Of a stretch of DNA of 64,000 nucleotides, positions 8,089 to 17,144 are shown in pieces. The DNA comes from Oceanobacillus sp. CFH 90083. Lineage in GTDB: Bacteria; Bacillota; Bacilli; Bacillales; Amphibacillaceae. The notes under the pieces were generated by a model, which worked only from the letters and a program-made list of their open reading frames with translations, did not search any database and had not been told where the DNA came from. The translations under genes were made by a program, and so were the position numbers. Every line of letters starts with the position of its first letter. Position 1 is the first letter of the stretch. Location: the NCBI RefSeq assembly GCF_009389585.1, contig NZ_VIYG01000001.1, positions 383,759 through 447,758 of the forward strand, given 5' to 3'.

Positions 8089-9186
8089 TTAATTTTGAAT
8101 AGAGCTCTTCAATTGCTTATCTCTTTGATGTCTCTCAATTGCCAATTCAATTAATTTCTCTATCAGCTCACGATAGGAAATACCACTTTCTTCCCAAAGT
8201 TTTGGATACATACTTATTTTTGTAAATCCTGGCAACGTATTAATTTCATTAATAATAATTGTATTATCTTCTTTTAAAAATACATCTACTCTCGCCAAGC
8301 CTTCACAATGTAAAGCCTCAAAAGCCTGAATGGCAGTCGCCTGGATTTGTTCTGCCACTTCTTTATCCAAAACAGCAGGAATTTCTAATCTTGCTCCGGA
8401 TTCATCAATATACTTTGCTTCATATGAGTAAAATTCAACGGTTGGAAGAATCTCTCCAGGTACAGAAGCAATAGGATGTTCATTCCCTAAAACAGAGCAT
8501 TCTATTTCTCTGCCGACAACAGTCTCTTCCACCAGAACCTTATGATCATATAAAAATGCATCCTGAATAGCATGATTAAATTCTTCCTCAGTTTCAACCT
8601 TGTGTACACCAACAGAAGAACCCTGATTGGCCGGCTTAATAAATAACGGTGTACCTAATTCCGCTGCCACATCCTGATAGACGATTTGATCCTGCTTTGC
8701 TTTACGGAAGCTGAATCCCCGGGCAACGTTTAAGCCCGCATCATTCAGCAAACGTTTAGCAATATCCTTATCCATGCTGATGGCTGAACCAAGAACGTCA
8801 GAACCGACAAATGGAATATTTGCCATTTTTAACATCCCCTGCAGGCTTCCATCTTCCCCAAGTGTGCCATGGACAATCGGAAAGATAACATCCAGCTGAT
8901 CCATGCTTATATCCGAGTCAGTCTGAATAATTTGGTTCTTCTCTGCTCCCGGAACAATCGCAATTCCTTCCCCTGTTTTATTCAATGCAATTAAGCTTGG
9001 ATCCTCTTCATTTATTAAATAATGGGAATGGTCATTGACATGCCAGTTCCCTTGTTTATCAATCCCTAATAGATATACTTCATATTTATCTAGATTAATC
9101 GCATCTACAATATTTTTTGCTGATTGTAAGGAAACCTCATGCTCTGATGACTTACCCCCAAATACAATACCAACTTTTTTCTTCAT
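8089..9186 (-). CDS. ddl: D-alanine--D-alanine ligase
   Basis: Joins two D-alanines with ATP to make the dipeptide end of the peptidoglycan precursor, in the cytosol. The 365-residue ATP-grasp protein has the N-terminal GIVFGGKSSEHEVSLQSA, the VHGTLGEDGSLQGML motif, the PANQGSSVGVHKV loop, YSYEAKYID (a YEAKY motif typical of D-Ala-D-Ala rather than D-Ala-D-Lac enzymes) and the C-terminal metal-binding NEINTLPGFTKISMYPK. ATG 9186 follows AGGAGAGG; the open frame extends 15 codons further without a ribosome site. It is divergent from the amine oxidase gene and is followed by a membrane protein gene. Confidence 0.96.
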   Translation of the reverse strand: MKKKVGIVFGGKSSEHEVSLQSAKNIVDAINLDKYEVYLLGIDKQGNWHVNDHSHYLINEEDPSLIALNKTGEGIAIVPGAEKNQIIQTDSDISMDQLDVIFPIVHGTLGEDGSLQGMLKMANIPFVGSDVLGSAISMDKDIAKRLLNDAGLNVARGFSFRKAKQDQIVYQDVAAELGTPLFIKPANQGSSVGVHKVETEEEFNHAIQDAFLYDHKVLVEETVVGREIECSVLGNEHPIASVPGEILPTVEFYSYEAKYIDESGARLEIPAVLDKEVAEQIQATAIQAFEALHCEGLARVDVFLKEDNTIIINEINTLPGFTKISMYPKLWEESGISYRELIEKLIELAIERHQRDKQLKSSIQN

Positions 9187-9348
9187 TCCAATCCTCTCCT
9201 TGTTGACTCTAATGACATATTTACTATACATAACACATAATATGTTTTTATATCATGATTTGTTTTAATCAATATTGTTATTTTATCATAGAGTTCATTT
9301 GGAAGGGGAGTTTAATGTCAATAACTTATAAGAAGAGGTGCTTGATGA

Positions 9349-10791
9349 ATGAAAAGAAACACAGAATCACTTAGCTATCCTGCCGATTTTTTAGAAATCA
9401 TCTCAGAAGGGTTAAAGCATCCGGGCGAACAGAAAAAAATTATCATTATTGGCGCAGGATTGGCCGGGCTGATTACCGGAAGTTTGTTAAAATCAGCAGG
9501 GCATGATATCACCATCTTAGAAGCAAATGAACGAATTGGCGGCAGAATCTTTACCATCCGGCAGCCCTTCAGTGATGGTAACTATCTTAATGCCGGTGCC
9601 ATGCGAATTCCATCATATCATGATTTAGTGCACGCTTATCTGAATAAATTTCATTTACAGACGCATCCCTTTATTACTGAAACACCAGAAGACATTCTGC
9701 TCATTAATCATATCCATACCACACGTCAAGCCTATGAGGAAAACCCCGATATATTACAAATCCCTTTACCGCCGACAGAAAGAGGCAAAACAGCTGCTGC
9801 GCTATTTGATGAAGCTATCCAGCCCTTTCTCACACAATATCAGCAGGCAGATGATGCAGAGAAAAAAGCACTAAGGGAACTATATAAAAATTATTCGATT
9901 GAAGAATTTCTGCTGCATAACCCCACCGGCCCATCTCTTTCTAAAAATGCTGTGTACCTCATCGGCATTATGTCAGGCTTTGAAGCTTTCCCTCAAGGCA
10001 GCTTCGTAAATATAGTAACAGCTATTCTGGAGCCATTAACACAAAAAAATGCAACCTTCACTGCGATAAATAACGGCAATGATTTATTACCTTTAGCCAT
10101 CTATCAACATGTCAAGGAAAATACTTATTTAAACCAACGAGTTACCGCTATCGACGGATCATCCGCTTCCAGTGTTGGTGTTCACACAAGTCAAGGAACA
10201 ACATTTCGGGGGGATTTTGTTGTTTCTGCCATTCCTTTTCCTTTACTTCAATTTATCGATATTCAGCCAAAACAATTGATTTCTTTTCAAAAATGGCAGC
10301 TCATCCGCAGATTAAATCATGTTCCCTCTCTAAAAATCGGTATTGAATTTCAAGATCGTTTTTGGGAAGATTATTCATATGGAAATGCCATTACTGACCT
10401 GCCTATAGGTTTTTCCTATATCCCCAGTCAAAAAGGAAAAAATGTGATGATTGTCAGTTACACTTGGGGAGAAAGATCCCTTCTCTGGATAAGTGCTTCA
10501 CCTAAGTTAAAATGCGAATATATACTGCAGGATTTAGCAAAAATATATGGCGTTGTTGTTTATCAAGCATTTAAAAAGCTCGTTTATTTCAATTGGAGCT
10601 TAAACCCATATTCAGCAGGCTGTTTCAGCTTACTTAATCCCACTTTAAGTGCAGCACAAGCTGAAGAAGGAATGAAAACGCCGGCAGGAAGAATTTATTT
10701 TGCCGGTGACCAGGTGTCCAGCTTCAACGGCTGGATGGAAGGTGCTATTGAATCTGGAATCCAAACTGCATTTGCAATAAACCATAAATAA
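9349..10791 (+). CDS. Flavin-containing amine oxidase (YobN-like, L-amino acid oxidase type)
   Basis: An FAD-dependent oxidase of 480 residues, likely to oxidise an amine or amino acid and release ammonia and peroxide; substrate unknown. The N-terminal dinucleotide fold IIIIGAGLAGLITG leads into ILEANERIGGRIFT, the GG-motif of the amine-oxidase superfamily. The C-terminal FAD motif GRIYFAGDQVSSFNGWMEGAIESG is the usual closing element. The protein lacks a signal peptide, so it should be cytosolic. ATG 9349 is preceded by AGAGGTG at eight bases. Length and layout resemble B. subtilis YobN and bacterial L-amino acid or tryptophan oxidases. It is monocistronic. Confidence 0.85.
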   Translation: MKRNTESLSYPADFLEIISEGLKHPGEQKKIIIIGAGLAGLITGSLLKSAGHDITILEANERIGGRIFTIRQPFSDGNYLNAGAMRIPSYHDLVHAYLNKFHLQTHPFITETPEDILLINHIHTTRQAYEENPDILQIPLPPTERGKTAAALFDEAIQPFLTQYQQADDAEKKALRELYKNYSIEEFLLHNPTGPSLSKNAVYLIGIMSGFEAFPQGSFVNIVTAILEPLTQKNATFTAINNGNDLLPLAIYQHVKENTYLNQRVTAIDGSSASSVGVHTSQGTTFRGDFVVSAIPFPLLQFIDIQPKQLISFQKWQLIRRLNHVPSLKIGIEFQDRFWEDYSYGNAITDLPIGFSYIPSQKGKNVMIVSYTWGERSLLWISASPKLKCEYILQDLAKIYGVVVYQAFKKLVYFNWSLNPYSAGCFSLLNPTLSAAQAEEGMKTPAGRIYFAGDQVSSFNGWMEGAIESGIQTAFAINHK

Positions 10792-10831
10792 GGCTAAAAG
10801 ATTTCACGATAAGCTTTTTACCTTATTTTTA
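10786..10831. terminator. Bidirectional terminator between amine oxidase and rodA
   Basis: AATAAGG-TAAAAG pairs with CTTTTTA-CCTTATT across one mismatch. T-rich sequence flanks both sides, and the genes converge here, so the hairpin can serve both. Confidence 0.7.
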
Positions 10832-11995
10832 TTCACTAATTGCCTTTTTTCGAAATAAATAATCGTTTGAAGATCGAATTTGTATACTGATTACAAGACC
10901 AATCATTAACAGGTTGGTTACGAGCGAGCTCCCGCCATAGCTGATAAAAGGCAGTGTGATGCCTGTGATTGGCATTAATCCAATCGTCATTGCAATATTT
11001 TGGAAAACCTGAAAAGCAAGAATTCCAATAATACCGACACAGAGATAAACACCGAATAAATTATCCGTTTCATAAGCAACCTTCGTAATGCGATATAGAA
11101 GCAGAAAGTATAGCAAAATCAAAATACTGGCCCCGATAAAGCCATATTCCTCTCCGATGACCGTAAAAATAAAATCAGTATGTGCTTCCGGCACATTTCC
11201 ATTTTGTATTTGCATTCCCTGATTAAATCCAGCACCGCTTAATTGCCCTGAACCAATCCCCATGATTGCCTGCTGAAGCTGATATCCATAATCAGATGCG
11301 TATTGAGCCGGATCTAACCACCCATAAATCCTGTCCATTTGATGCGACTGAAATAAACGGGTAAAAACATCTATATAATAAGCATATAAGAAGACCAAAC
11401 CAGCAATGAAAGCCACCATCGTAAAAAGGATCGGTAAAATGACTTTAATCGAAATACTGGAAACAATAATCATGGTAAACGCAATGGCCAGTATGATTAA
11501 GGCAGACCCTAAATCCGGCTGCATAAATATAAAAATAAATGGAATAAATGTTGCCGCAATTACTTTGATTGTTAATTGGATACTCATTTTTAAAGATAGC
11601 TTTCGATTACCATGCCTCTCTAATAAAACAGCTAAATAGATGATAAGGAATATTTTCATAAATTCAGACGGCTGTATCTCAAAAACTCCTAAATTCAGCC
11701 AGCGCTGAGAACCGTTACGAAAAACACCAAAAAAATGAACGCCCATCAAAAGAATAACACCAATAGCATATAGCTTAAATGCTTGTTTCTTTAAAAGCTC
11801 ATAGTCAAAGAAAATCACTGCCAACATGATCAAAATACCGAAAATATACCAGATAGCTTGGCGGATAACAAAATAATAGGGCTGTGATTGTGCATACTGC
11901 CCTGAACCACTGTATATAGCAGCTAAACTGATTAAAAATAATAAGAATAAAATGGTTATAATGCTGTAGTCCAGATTATATTTCTTTTGTTTCAT
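10829..11995 (-). CDS. rodA: Rod-shape determining SEDS glycosyltransferase RodA
   Basis: RodA polymerises lipid II glycan strands during cell elongation together with a class B penicillin-binding protein. The 388-residue protein has about ten membrane helices. SEDS landmarks include EIQPSEFMKIFLIIYLA, the large extracellular loop with MDRIYGWLDPAQYASDYG, VPEAHTDFIFTVIGEEYGF and the C-terminal FISYGGSSLVTNLLMIGL. The VPEAHTDFIF motif favours RodA over FtsW or SpoVE. An ATG at 12010 overlaps the upstream stop codon, but ATG 11995 has GAGGT at proper spacing and is preferred. It is translationally close to the Xre/DUF1232 gene upstream. Confidence 0.88.
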   Translation of the reverse strand: MKQKKYNLDYSIITILFLLFLISLAAIYSGSGQYAQSQPYYFVIRQAIWYIFGILIMLAVIFFDYELLKKQAFKLYAIGVILLMGVHFFGVFRNGSQRWLNLGVFEIQPSEFMKIFLIIYLAVLLERHGNRKLSLKMSIQLTIKVIAATFIPFIFIFMQPDLGSALIILAIAFTMIIVSSISIKVILPILFTMVAFIAGLVFLYAYYIDVFTRLFQSHQMDRIYGWLDPAQYASDYGYQLQQAIMGIGSGQLSGAGFNQGMQIQNGNVPEAHTDFIFTVIGEEYGFIGASILILLYFLLLYRITKVAYETDNLFGVYLCVGIIGILAFQVFQNIAMTIGLMPITGITLPFISYGGSSLVTNLLMIGLVISIQIRSSNDYLFRKKAISE

Positions 11996-12009
11996 ACCCA
12001 AAAACCTCA

Positions 12010-12642
12010 TTACGAATATTTATTAGAAAGGAAGCCCATTACTACCTGCACGGCGATTGCATCATCCAAATAGCCAATTGGAAATAAGTAATCAGGAATA
12101 ACGTCTGCCGTGCTGATAAAATAGATTAATGCAGCACCCATTAATACTAATTCTTTCTGCGTCCCTTTCTTATGACAAAATCGATGAAAGAAATTGGTGA
12201 GCTGCTTCATATAAGCCCCTTGATCTCCCACATTTTCTTTCTTCTTTTGAAATTTATCCAAAATGAGACGATATCCTGCTTCTGTTTCTGCATCCTGCTC
12301 ATAATCATGTAATTTCTGTTTTAATTTTTCCATGGAAAAAGAATCATAATGATTTTCTGATTGCTTTAAAAAGTGATCAATCATTACAATAGAAGCTTGA
12401 ATATCATTGATATTATTCTCTCTGGTTTCGATTGGAAGTCCGTTTTTCTGAAGCAATTCTTCAAAAGGGACGTCCAATGCTTTAGAAATTTCCACTAAAT
12501 GCTGATTGGTCGGCTTACGCTTGTGATTAATAATACGTGATATGGTTGAGATATTAATATCTGTCTGTTTGCTTAATACCCGCATGGAAATTTGCTTTTT
12601 CTCAAGCTGCTCTTTGATGTAATCTCCTATCTGTTGACTCAC
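12010..12642 (-). CDS. Xre-type helix-turn-helix protein with DUF1232 (YkvA-like) domain
   Basis: About 210 residues. The N-terminal 60 residues form an Xre/Cro helix-turn-helix (MRVLSKQTDINISTISRI). After an acidic linker, the C-terminal part contains LIYFISTADVIPDYLFPIG followed by YLDDAIAVQVV, the hallmark of the membrane-associated DUF1232 domain. The combination suggests a DNA-binding protein tethered to, or sensing, the membrane; its target is unknown. I chose the GTG at 12642 (VSQQIGDYIKEQ) because a TTG nine codons earlier lacks a ribosome site, but AGAAGGG is 12 bases from the GTG, so the start is uncertain. It directly precedes rodA. Confidence 0.75.
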   Translation of the reverse strand: MSQQIGDYIKEQLEKKQISMRVLSKQTDINISTISRIINHKRKPTNQHLVEISKALDVPFEELLQKNGLPIETRENNINDIQASIVMIDHFLKQSENHYDSFSMEKLKQKLHDYEQDAETEAGYRLILDKFQKKKENVGDQGAYMKQLTNFFHRFCHKKGTQKELVLMGAALIYFISTADVIPDYLFPIGYLDDAIAVQVVMGFLSNKYS

Positions 12643-12830
12643 TATGTATACAGACCCTTCTATATGCAAATGTTCTTCTTGTACTTATTCTAATATACGA
12701 GGAGTGTTGACAATATGTCAAACACAGCAACAAATTTTATTTGAAGCTGTAGACCCATTAAACGAAAATACTAAAAATCGCCTTCATATACGGTTTGTAT
12801 ATAAAAGCGATTTACATAAAAAAATTAAAA

Positions 12831-12869
12831 ACAAGTATGTAAAATGTCATTTCCCATTTACATACTTGT
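12831..12869 (-). terminator. Signal peptidase gene terminator
   Basis: On the minus strand ACAAGTATGTAAA pairs with TTTACATACTTGT and is followed by a T-rich run. It starts right after the stop codon of the signal peptidase gene. Confidence 0.8.
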
Positions 12870-13421
12870 TTATCTTGGACGGCCTATATCACTTAACGGA
12901 TAAAAACGAAATGTTACTTCTCCAATAATTGCCTGTTCATCTAATAATCCAAAGAAGCGGCTGTCATTGCTGTTCCCTCTGTTGTCTCCTAAAACGAAAT
13001 AGGTGTTATCAGGAACTATTGAATACCCAGTCAGTTCTTCTAAAGTAAAATCACCTGTTTGAAACCCCAACGCGGCAGGGCTGCTTTCCTTTTGTAAGTA
13101 AGGCTCATCGATCAGCTCTCCATTTAAGTATAATATATTATTTTTATACTCGATATGATCACCGGGAATACCAATCACTCGTTTCACATAATAGTTATCA
13201 GAATCAGGAGCCTGGAAAACAATCACATCAAACCGGTCAATAGCAGCTACTTTATTAACAATAATTTTATCCTGATCAGCAAACGTAGGCTGCATAGATT
13301 CTCCCCAAACAACAGAAGGAGATAAAAGGAAGTTTTTAACAATGAACATAGCAATAATAACAAACACAACGATTCTGCATAACAAATAAAATTCTCTCTT
13401 CAAGGAACCTTCCTCCATCAT
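12870..13421 (-). CDS. sip: Type I signal peptidase (SipS type)
   Basis: Cleaves signal peptides from exported proteins on the outer face of the membrane. One N-terminal membrane helix (about residues 13-32) precedes the catalytic Ser42 in WGESMQPTF. The general base is Lys80 in YYVKRVIGIPGD, and box E GDNRGNSNDSRFFG closes the fold. The length of 183 residues is normal for Gram-positive enzymes. ATG 13421 follows GGAGGTG by seven bases; an in-frame GTG lies inside that ribosome site. A second signal peptidase is encoded at 24550-25098. Confidence 0.93.
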   Translation of the reverse strand: MMEEGSLKREFYLLCRIVVFVIIAMFIVKNFLLSPSVVWGESMQPTFADQDKIIVNKVAAIDRFDVIVFQAPDSDNYYVKRVIGIPGDHIEYKNNILYLNGELIDEPYLQKESSPAALGFQTGDFTLEELTGYSIVPDNTYFVLGDNRGNSNDSRFFGLLDEQAIIGEVTFRFYPLSDIGRPR

Positions 13422-13691
13422 ATACAGCACCTCCTTTAAACAAATAATATCTGTTCTGTCACCTTTTATTATACTATATAAATAGGGAAAATGTACGATG
13501 TTTACTATTATATCCCGGAATTTTTCTATACAACGTATTTTAGAAAATCTTTAAAACAAGCTACTTCCAAAATAGCACTTATTATTTCATTGAAAAAACA
13601 GTCATTTTATACCAATTTTATCCTGTAATAAAAACATGCGCCTATAAAATCAGACACATGCTTTTTATTACATTCCTTATTCTATTATATT

Positions 13692-15203
13692 TCAAATCAT
13701 TCTGCTACTCTCTGCATACTCTCTTTGCTTTTGTTTTCTTTTTAACAGTACAACAGCAATAACAAATAACATAAGGACAGAAACAATAAAACCAATGAAT
13801 AACCAATTAAGACCTTTATCCTCTTCTAAAAGATATACCTCTACGGATTCCCTCGGTATTCCAATCCGGTAGTTCCCTTCTTGATTTTCGCGAACTAAAT
13901 TATCCTCTAAAATACCTGTCAGCTGCATACCGGCTTCTAAATTCGTTTCATCGATATAAGCTGATTCGCTTCCATTATTAATAGCTACATACATCACTTC
14001 ATCTTCATAACTGCGACGAAATACCAGCAAGGACGCCTCTGAACCGACATATTCAAAATCTCCCAGCCTTAATGCCGGGAACTCATTGTGTAAAGAAGCA
14101 ATACGTTTATGAAACTCCTTTAAATCTTCATCTCCGCTATTAAAAGGAACAAGCCGCTGTGACTCTTCTGCATCCACCCCGTACATTGGAATTTCTGTCC
14201 CCTGTGTAATCATTGTTGCCCCTGGTGTTGTGTACATATAGGTTAAAGCAAGCGTCCAGGCAGTTACTGCATTACGTTGATTTTCTGAGAAAACATTTGT
14301 AAAACGTTTCTGCTGAAAACCATCGATTTGCTTATAATAATCCGTTATCTCCTGTTCCCGCGAAATTTCATAGACCTCCGAAACATTTTTATCACTCTCT
14401 GCCAGGGTTTCACTTAATACTTGATTCAAACCTGGATAATTAATGAGATCCAGCGATGTATCTTCTAATAAATACATTGCTTCATCCATATTAGCATCTG
14501 CTGTATCACCAATTAAATAAAAATCTGGGCGATTCTTTTTTAAAGCTGCCGTCAGTTCTTCCACAAATCCTTGCGGTGCTATATCCACATCATGGAGTTT
14601 AAATCCATCTATTTCTGTTTCCTCCTGCCAATATAATGCAACATCCAACATATACGCAGCAGCATCTGGATTTGTTAAATCAAATTGAATCGTTTCTGAC
14701 AGCCATTCATCATCTGAAGCTGGTGCGTTAAGCCACCAATCTTCTTTATCCGTATCATCTGTTAATGGATGACTATCCGCAGCATAGTTAAATACAAAAT
14801 CAATAATTATTTTCATATCACGTTCATGCACTTCTGATACAAGCCGCTCAAAATCTTCCATTGTGCCAAACTGCGGGTTAACCTGATAAAAATCATTAAT
14901 CCAGTAACCATGATAGCCCTTTTCTTTATTTTCCATCATCGGCGTCAGCGAAATCGCAGTAACTCCAATACCCTGCAATTCATCTAATTTATTTATAATT
15001 CCTTGAAAATCGCCGCCATGGTAATTATAAGGGTCATGAATATCTAATTCTCCTTCCATACTTGGGTCACCATTATTAAAGCGGTCAATTAATATCTGAT
15101 AGAATACTTCATTATGTATATTTTTATCCTGTGCATGAGCAGGTGCTTGTATATGAAACATACTAATGATAGCAGCAAGTCCAATGCATAATTTTTTAAT
15201 CAT
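13692..15203 (-). CDS. Membrane-anchored GH13 (alpha-amylase fold) protein with degenerate active site
   Basis: 503 residues with an N-terminal signal peptide (cleavage likely after APAHA, about residue 24), a GH13 barrel, a small C-terminal beta domain and a final membrane helix (WLFIGFIVSVLMLFVIAVVL) followed by basic residues. The fold is recognisable from EVFYQILIDRFNNGDPS, YHGGDFQGIINKLDEL and YHGYWINDFYQVNPQFG. All four conserved catalytic regions deviate: DFVFNY instead of DVVxNH, GFKLHDVD instead of GFRxDxxxH, YLIGDTAD where the acid-base Glu is expected, and NVFSENQR in place of the NHD motif. It is therefore probably a surface carbohydrate-binding or regulatory pseudoenzyme rather than an active amylase. 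It has no LPXTG motif. Confidence 0.85.
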   Translation of the reverse strand: MIKKLCIGLAAIISMFHIQAPAHAQDKNIHNEVFYQILIDRFNNGDPSMEGELDIHDPYNYHGGDFQGIINKLDELQGIGVTAISLTPMMENKEKGYHGYWINDFYQVNPQFGTMEDFERLVSEVHERDMKIIIDFVFNYAADSHPLTDDTDKEDWWLNAPASDDEWLSETIQFDLTNPDAAAYMLDVALYWQEETEIDGFKLHDVDIAPQGFVEELTAALKKNRPDFYLIGDTADANMDEAMYLLEDTSLDLINYPGLNQVLSETLAESDKNVSEVYEISREQEITDYYKQIDGFQQKRFTNVFSENQRNAVTAWTLALTYMYTTPGATMITQGTEIPMYGVDAEESQRLVPFNSGDEDLKEFHKRIASLHNEFPALRLGDFEYVGSEASLLVFRRSYEDEVMYVAINNGSESAYIDETNLEAGMQLTGILEDNLVRENQEGNYRIGIPRESVEVYLLEEDKGLNWLFIGFIVSVLMLFVIAVVLLKRKQKQREYAESSRMI

Positions 15204-15339
15204 AAATTTTCCCCCAATGATAACAAAGCTGTCATTTTCATTCTTCTCTATTATTACTTATTTTCTAAAAAAATCATACCTTCATGGCAATGATGTAAAA
15301 AAGCGTTCACATTTACCTTAAAAATACAGTATGAACAAC

Positions 15340-15379
15340 AAATAAAGTGCCTTGACCAGTTGACCAAGGCACTTTATTT
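15340..15379. terminator. Terminator between yisL and the GH13 gene
   Basis: AAATAAAGTGCCTTG and CAAGGCACTTTATTT form a perfect 15-base-pair stem with a ten-base loop. It lies downstream of yisL and upstream of the GH13 gene, both leftward, so it most likely ends yisL transcription. Confidence 0.75.
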
Positions 15380-15455
15380 TATCCTGTAACCAGAAAATGA
15401 TTGTTTTCATCATGTTAATCCCGTCTCGCCTGAAACTGCCCGGGCTGTTCTTACC

Positions 15456-15827
15456 TTAGAAATAAAACCCCATTGGCAGCCGGAAGAATCCTAAAATAAT
15501 AACAATAATCAGTGCAATAAAGAATTGAACCCATTTGCCTGTCACTGCTTTTCCTTTTTTCGAGCCGACTAATATCATTTCCATCATCACAACAATCCAG
15601 AATCCAGCAATAGCTTTTACAATCGCTTCACCAAGGGTTGGCATGCTGTAGCCTTGAATATAATCCCAAGTTAATAATCCGCCGGAAATGATAATCAATA
15701 AATATACAAGACGTAAAATCATATGAACAATGGTTGCAGGCTTGTTGCTGTTTTTCTTATATAAAGCTAAAGCAACAATAAAGAGAATAAGCCCCAATGC
15801 CCACGCTGTAATATGCATATGTGTCAT
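15456..15827 (-). CDS. yisL: YisL family membrane protein (DUF1516)
   Basis: A 123-residue protein with four membrane helices (about residues 5-22, 32-53, 66-87 and 100-118). MHITAWALGLILF at the start and VHMILRLVYLLIIISGG are characteristic of the YisL/UPF0344 family; the terminal LPMGFYF is visible. Function is unknown. ATG 15827 follows GGAGGGG at six bases. It appears to be monocistronic. Confidence 0.85.
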   Translation of the reverse strand: MTHMHITAWALGLILFIVALALYKKNSNKPATIVHMILRLVYLLIIISGGLLTWDYIQGYSMPTLGEAIVKAIAGFWIVVMMEMILVGSKKGKAVTGKWVQFFIALIIVIILGFFRLPMGFYF

Positions 15828-15878
15828 TTATGTCCCCTCCTTCTTTTTTATAGATACCTGTTATAATCACCATTTAAT

Positions 15879-15905
15879 GATGTTCAAAAAGTCCAACAAA
15901 AATGA
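15879..15905. repeat. Isolated MITE end
   Basis: GATGTTCAAAAAGTCC followed by an A-rich stretch and AATGA matches the right terminal inverted repeat of the MITE at 59683-59936 when read inward (GATGTTCAAAAAGTCC, then AAATGA). No matching second end is visible within the next few hundred bases, so it looks like a solo or decayed end upstream of yisL. Confidence 0.55.
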
Positions 15906-15984
15906 CTAATAATTCGTTTACAATGATACCATTTTCTGCTCCAAGATGACATGATAATGTTTCTTTGTCAACAAATTGCCATGA

Positions 15985-17142
15985 TTACCGTTTCATTGGC
16001 TGTATTTTTTTATATGTCACCGATCTCCATAACCATTCAACCGGACCAAATTGAAAATTGTGGAGCCAAATCATGCTGCCTGTAATTTGCAAGCAAAAGA
16101 TCAGAATCACAAGACCAATTTGCAGAATAGGACGAATTTCTCCATATAAGCCTAGACCGACACCGTAGAAAAGCCAAAAGCAAATAATCGATTGCAGTAA
16201 ATAATTGGTTAGCGCCATTTTTCCTATTGGCGTCAGTATGTGAAGTATTTTCCGAAAGCTGCGCTTCTGCCACAGCAGCGTCATTGAAGTTAAATAAAAT
16301 ACAGCTGATGCCGTACCGCCAATATTATCCTGAACCAGGGCAAACCAGAGAGGGTTGCCAAATGTATACGGTCCTATTTTAAATAAGACAAATACAACGA
16401 GTGAGATAACCCACATTTTTTTCAATACAGCCCGATAAGTAAATGGATCATGAAACCATCTCTTACGCGCCAGATACATACCGAATAAAAACAGCGGCAG
16501 AAAAATAAATGGGAACAGCAAAAAGCCTAAAATACCATTGGACAGCTGCCAATCCTGGTAATTCTGCGTGAGGATAACGGAAAAATCACTGGAGCGGTAG
16601 CTCTGCAAGGCCTGCTCTATCTCTGATGTGTAACTTACATCAATAAAATCTCTTGCTACATATTGCAGGCTCGTTAAAGCGAGGGTTGAAAATCCCAGCA
16701 AGCCGATTGCCCAGCCTGCTAAGACCTTATCCCCGCTATATAAAAATAACAGCAGCAAGAACCCCATTGTTCCATAGGTGAAAAGGATATCTCCGCTCCA
16801 GACCGCAAATGCGTGTATAACGCCAAAGACAATCAACACGCCCAGTCTGCGTCCGAAAAAGCCATACGGAGAAATATCCTTTTTATCCAGGCTGTCCTTT
16901 TGAATCTGAATACCAAAGCCAAAAAGAATAGAGAATAATGTATAAAAACTGGCTTGAAAGAAAATATCAATAAAAATCAAGCTGAATTGATCTATGGTCG
17001 ATGTCCATGCCTCTTCTGCCCCGCCATAGAGGAAATAAGGAGAAGAAAATGCTCCTATATTAACCATAAATATTCCCAAAATCGCAAAGCCTCTTGCTAC
17101 ATCTATCCATTCTAATCGTTTACTTCCTTGATATGGTTGCAC
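15985..17142 (-). CDS. DUF418 family membrane protein (YeiB-like)
   Basis: 385 residues with about eight to ten hydrophobic segments. The N-terminal RLEWIDVARGFAILGIFMVN is the common signature of this group and of related acyltransferase-3-like membrane proteins, and the C-terminal region with LTPIGKMALTNYLLQSIIC and FQFGPVEWLWR is the DUF418 domain. Function is unknown, with suggestions of a transport or envelope-modification role in the family. It starts at GTG 17142 after AAGGAGA, which overlaps the end of addA, so it may be read through from addAB. Confidence 0.8.
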   Translation of the reverse strand: MQPYQGSKRLEWIDVARGFAILGIFMVNIGAFSSPYFLYGGAEEAWTSTIDQFSLIFIDIFFQASFYTLFSILFGFGIQIQKDSLDKKDISPYGFFGRRLGVLIVFGVIHAFAVWSGDILFTYGTMGFLLLLFLYSGDKVLAGWAIGLLGFSTLALTSLQYVARDFIDVSYTSEIEQALQSYRSSDFSVILTQNYQDWQLSNGILGFLLFPFIFLPLFLFGMYLARKRWFHDPFTYRAVLKKMWVISLVVFVLFKIGPYTFGNPLWFALVQDNIGGTASAVFYLTSMTLLWQKRSFRKILHILTPIGKMALTNYLLQSIICFWLFYGVGLGLYGEIRPILQIGLVILIFCLQITGSMIWLHNFQFGPVEWLWRSVTYKKIQPMKR

Positions 17143-17144
17143 GG

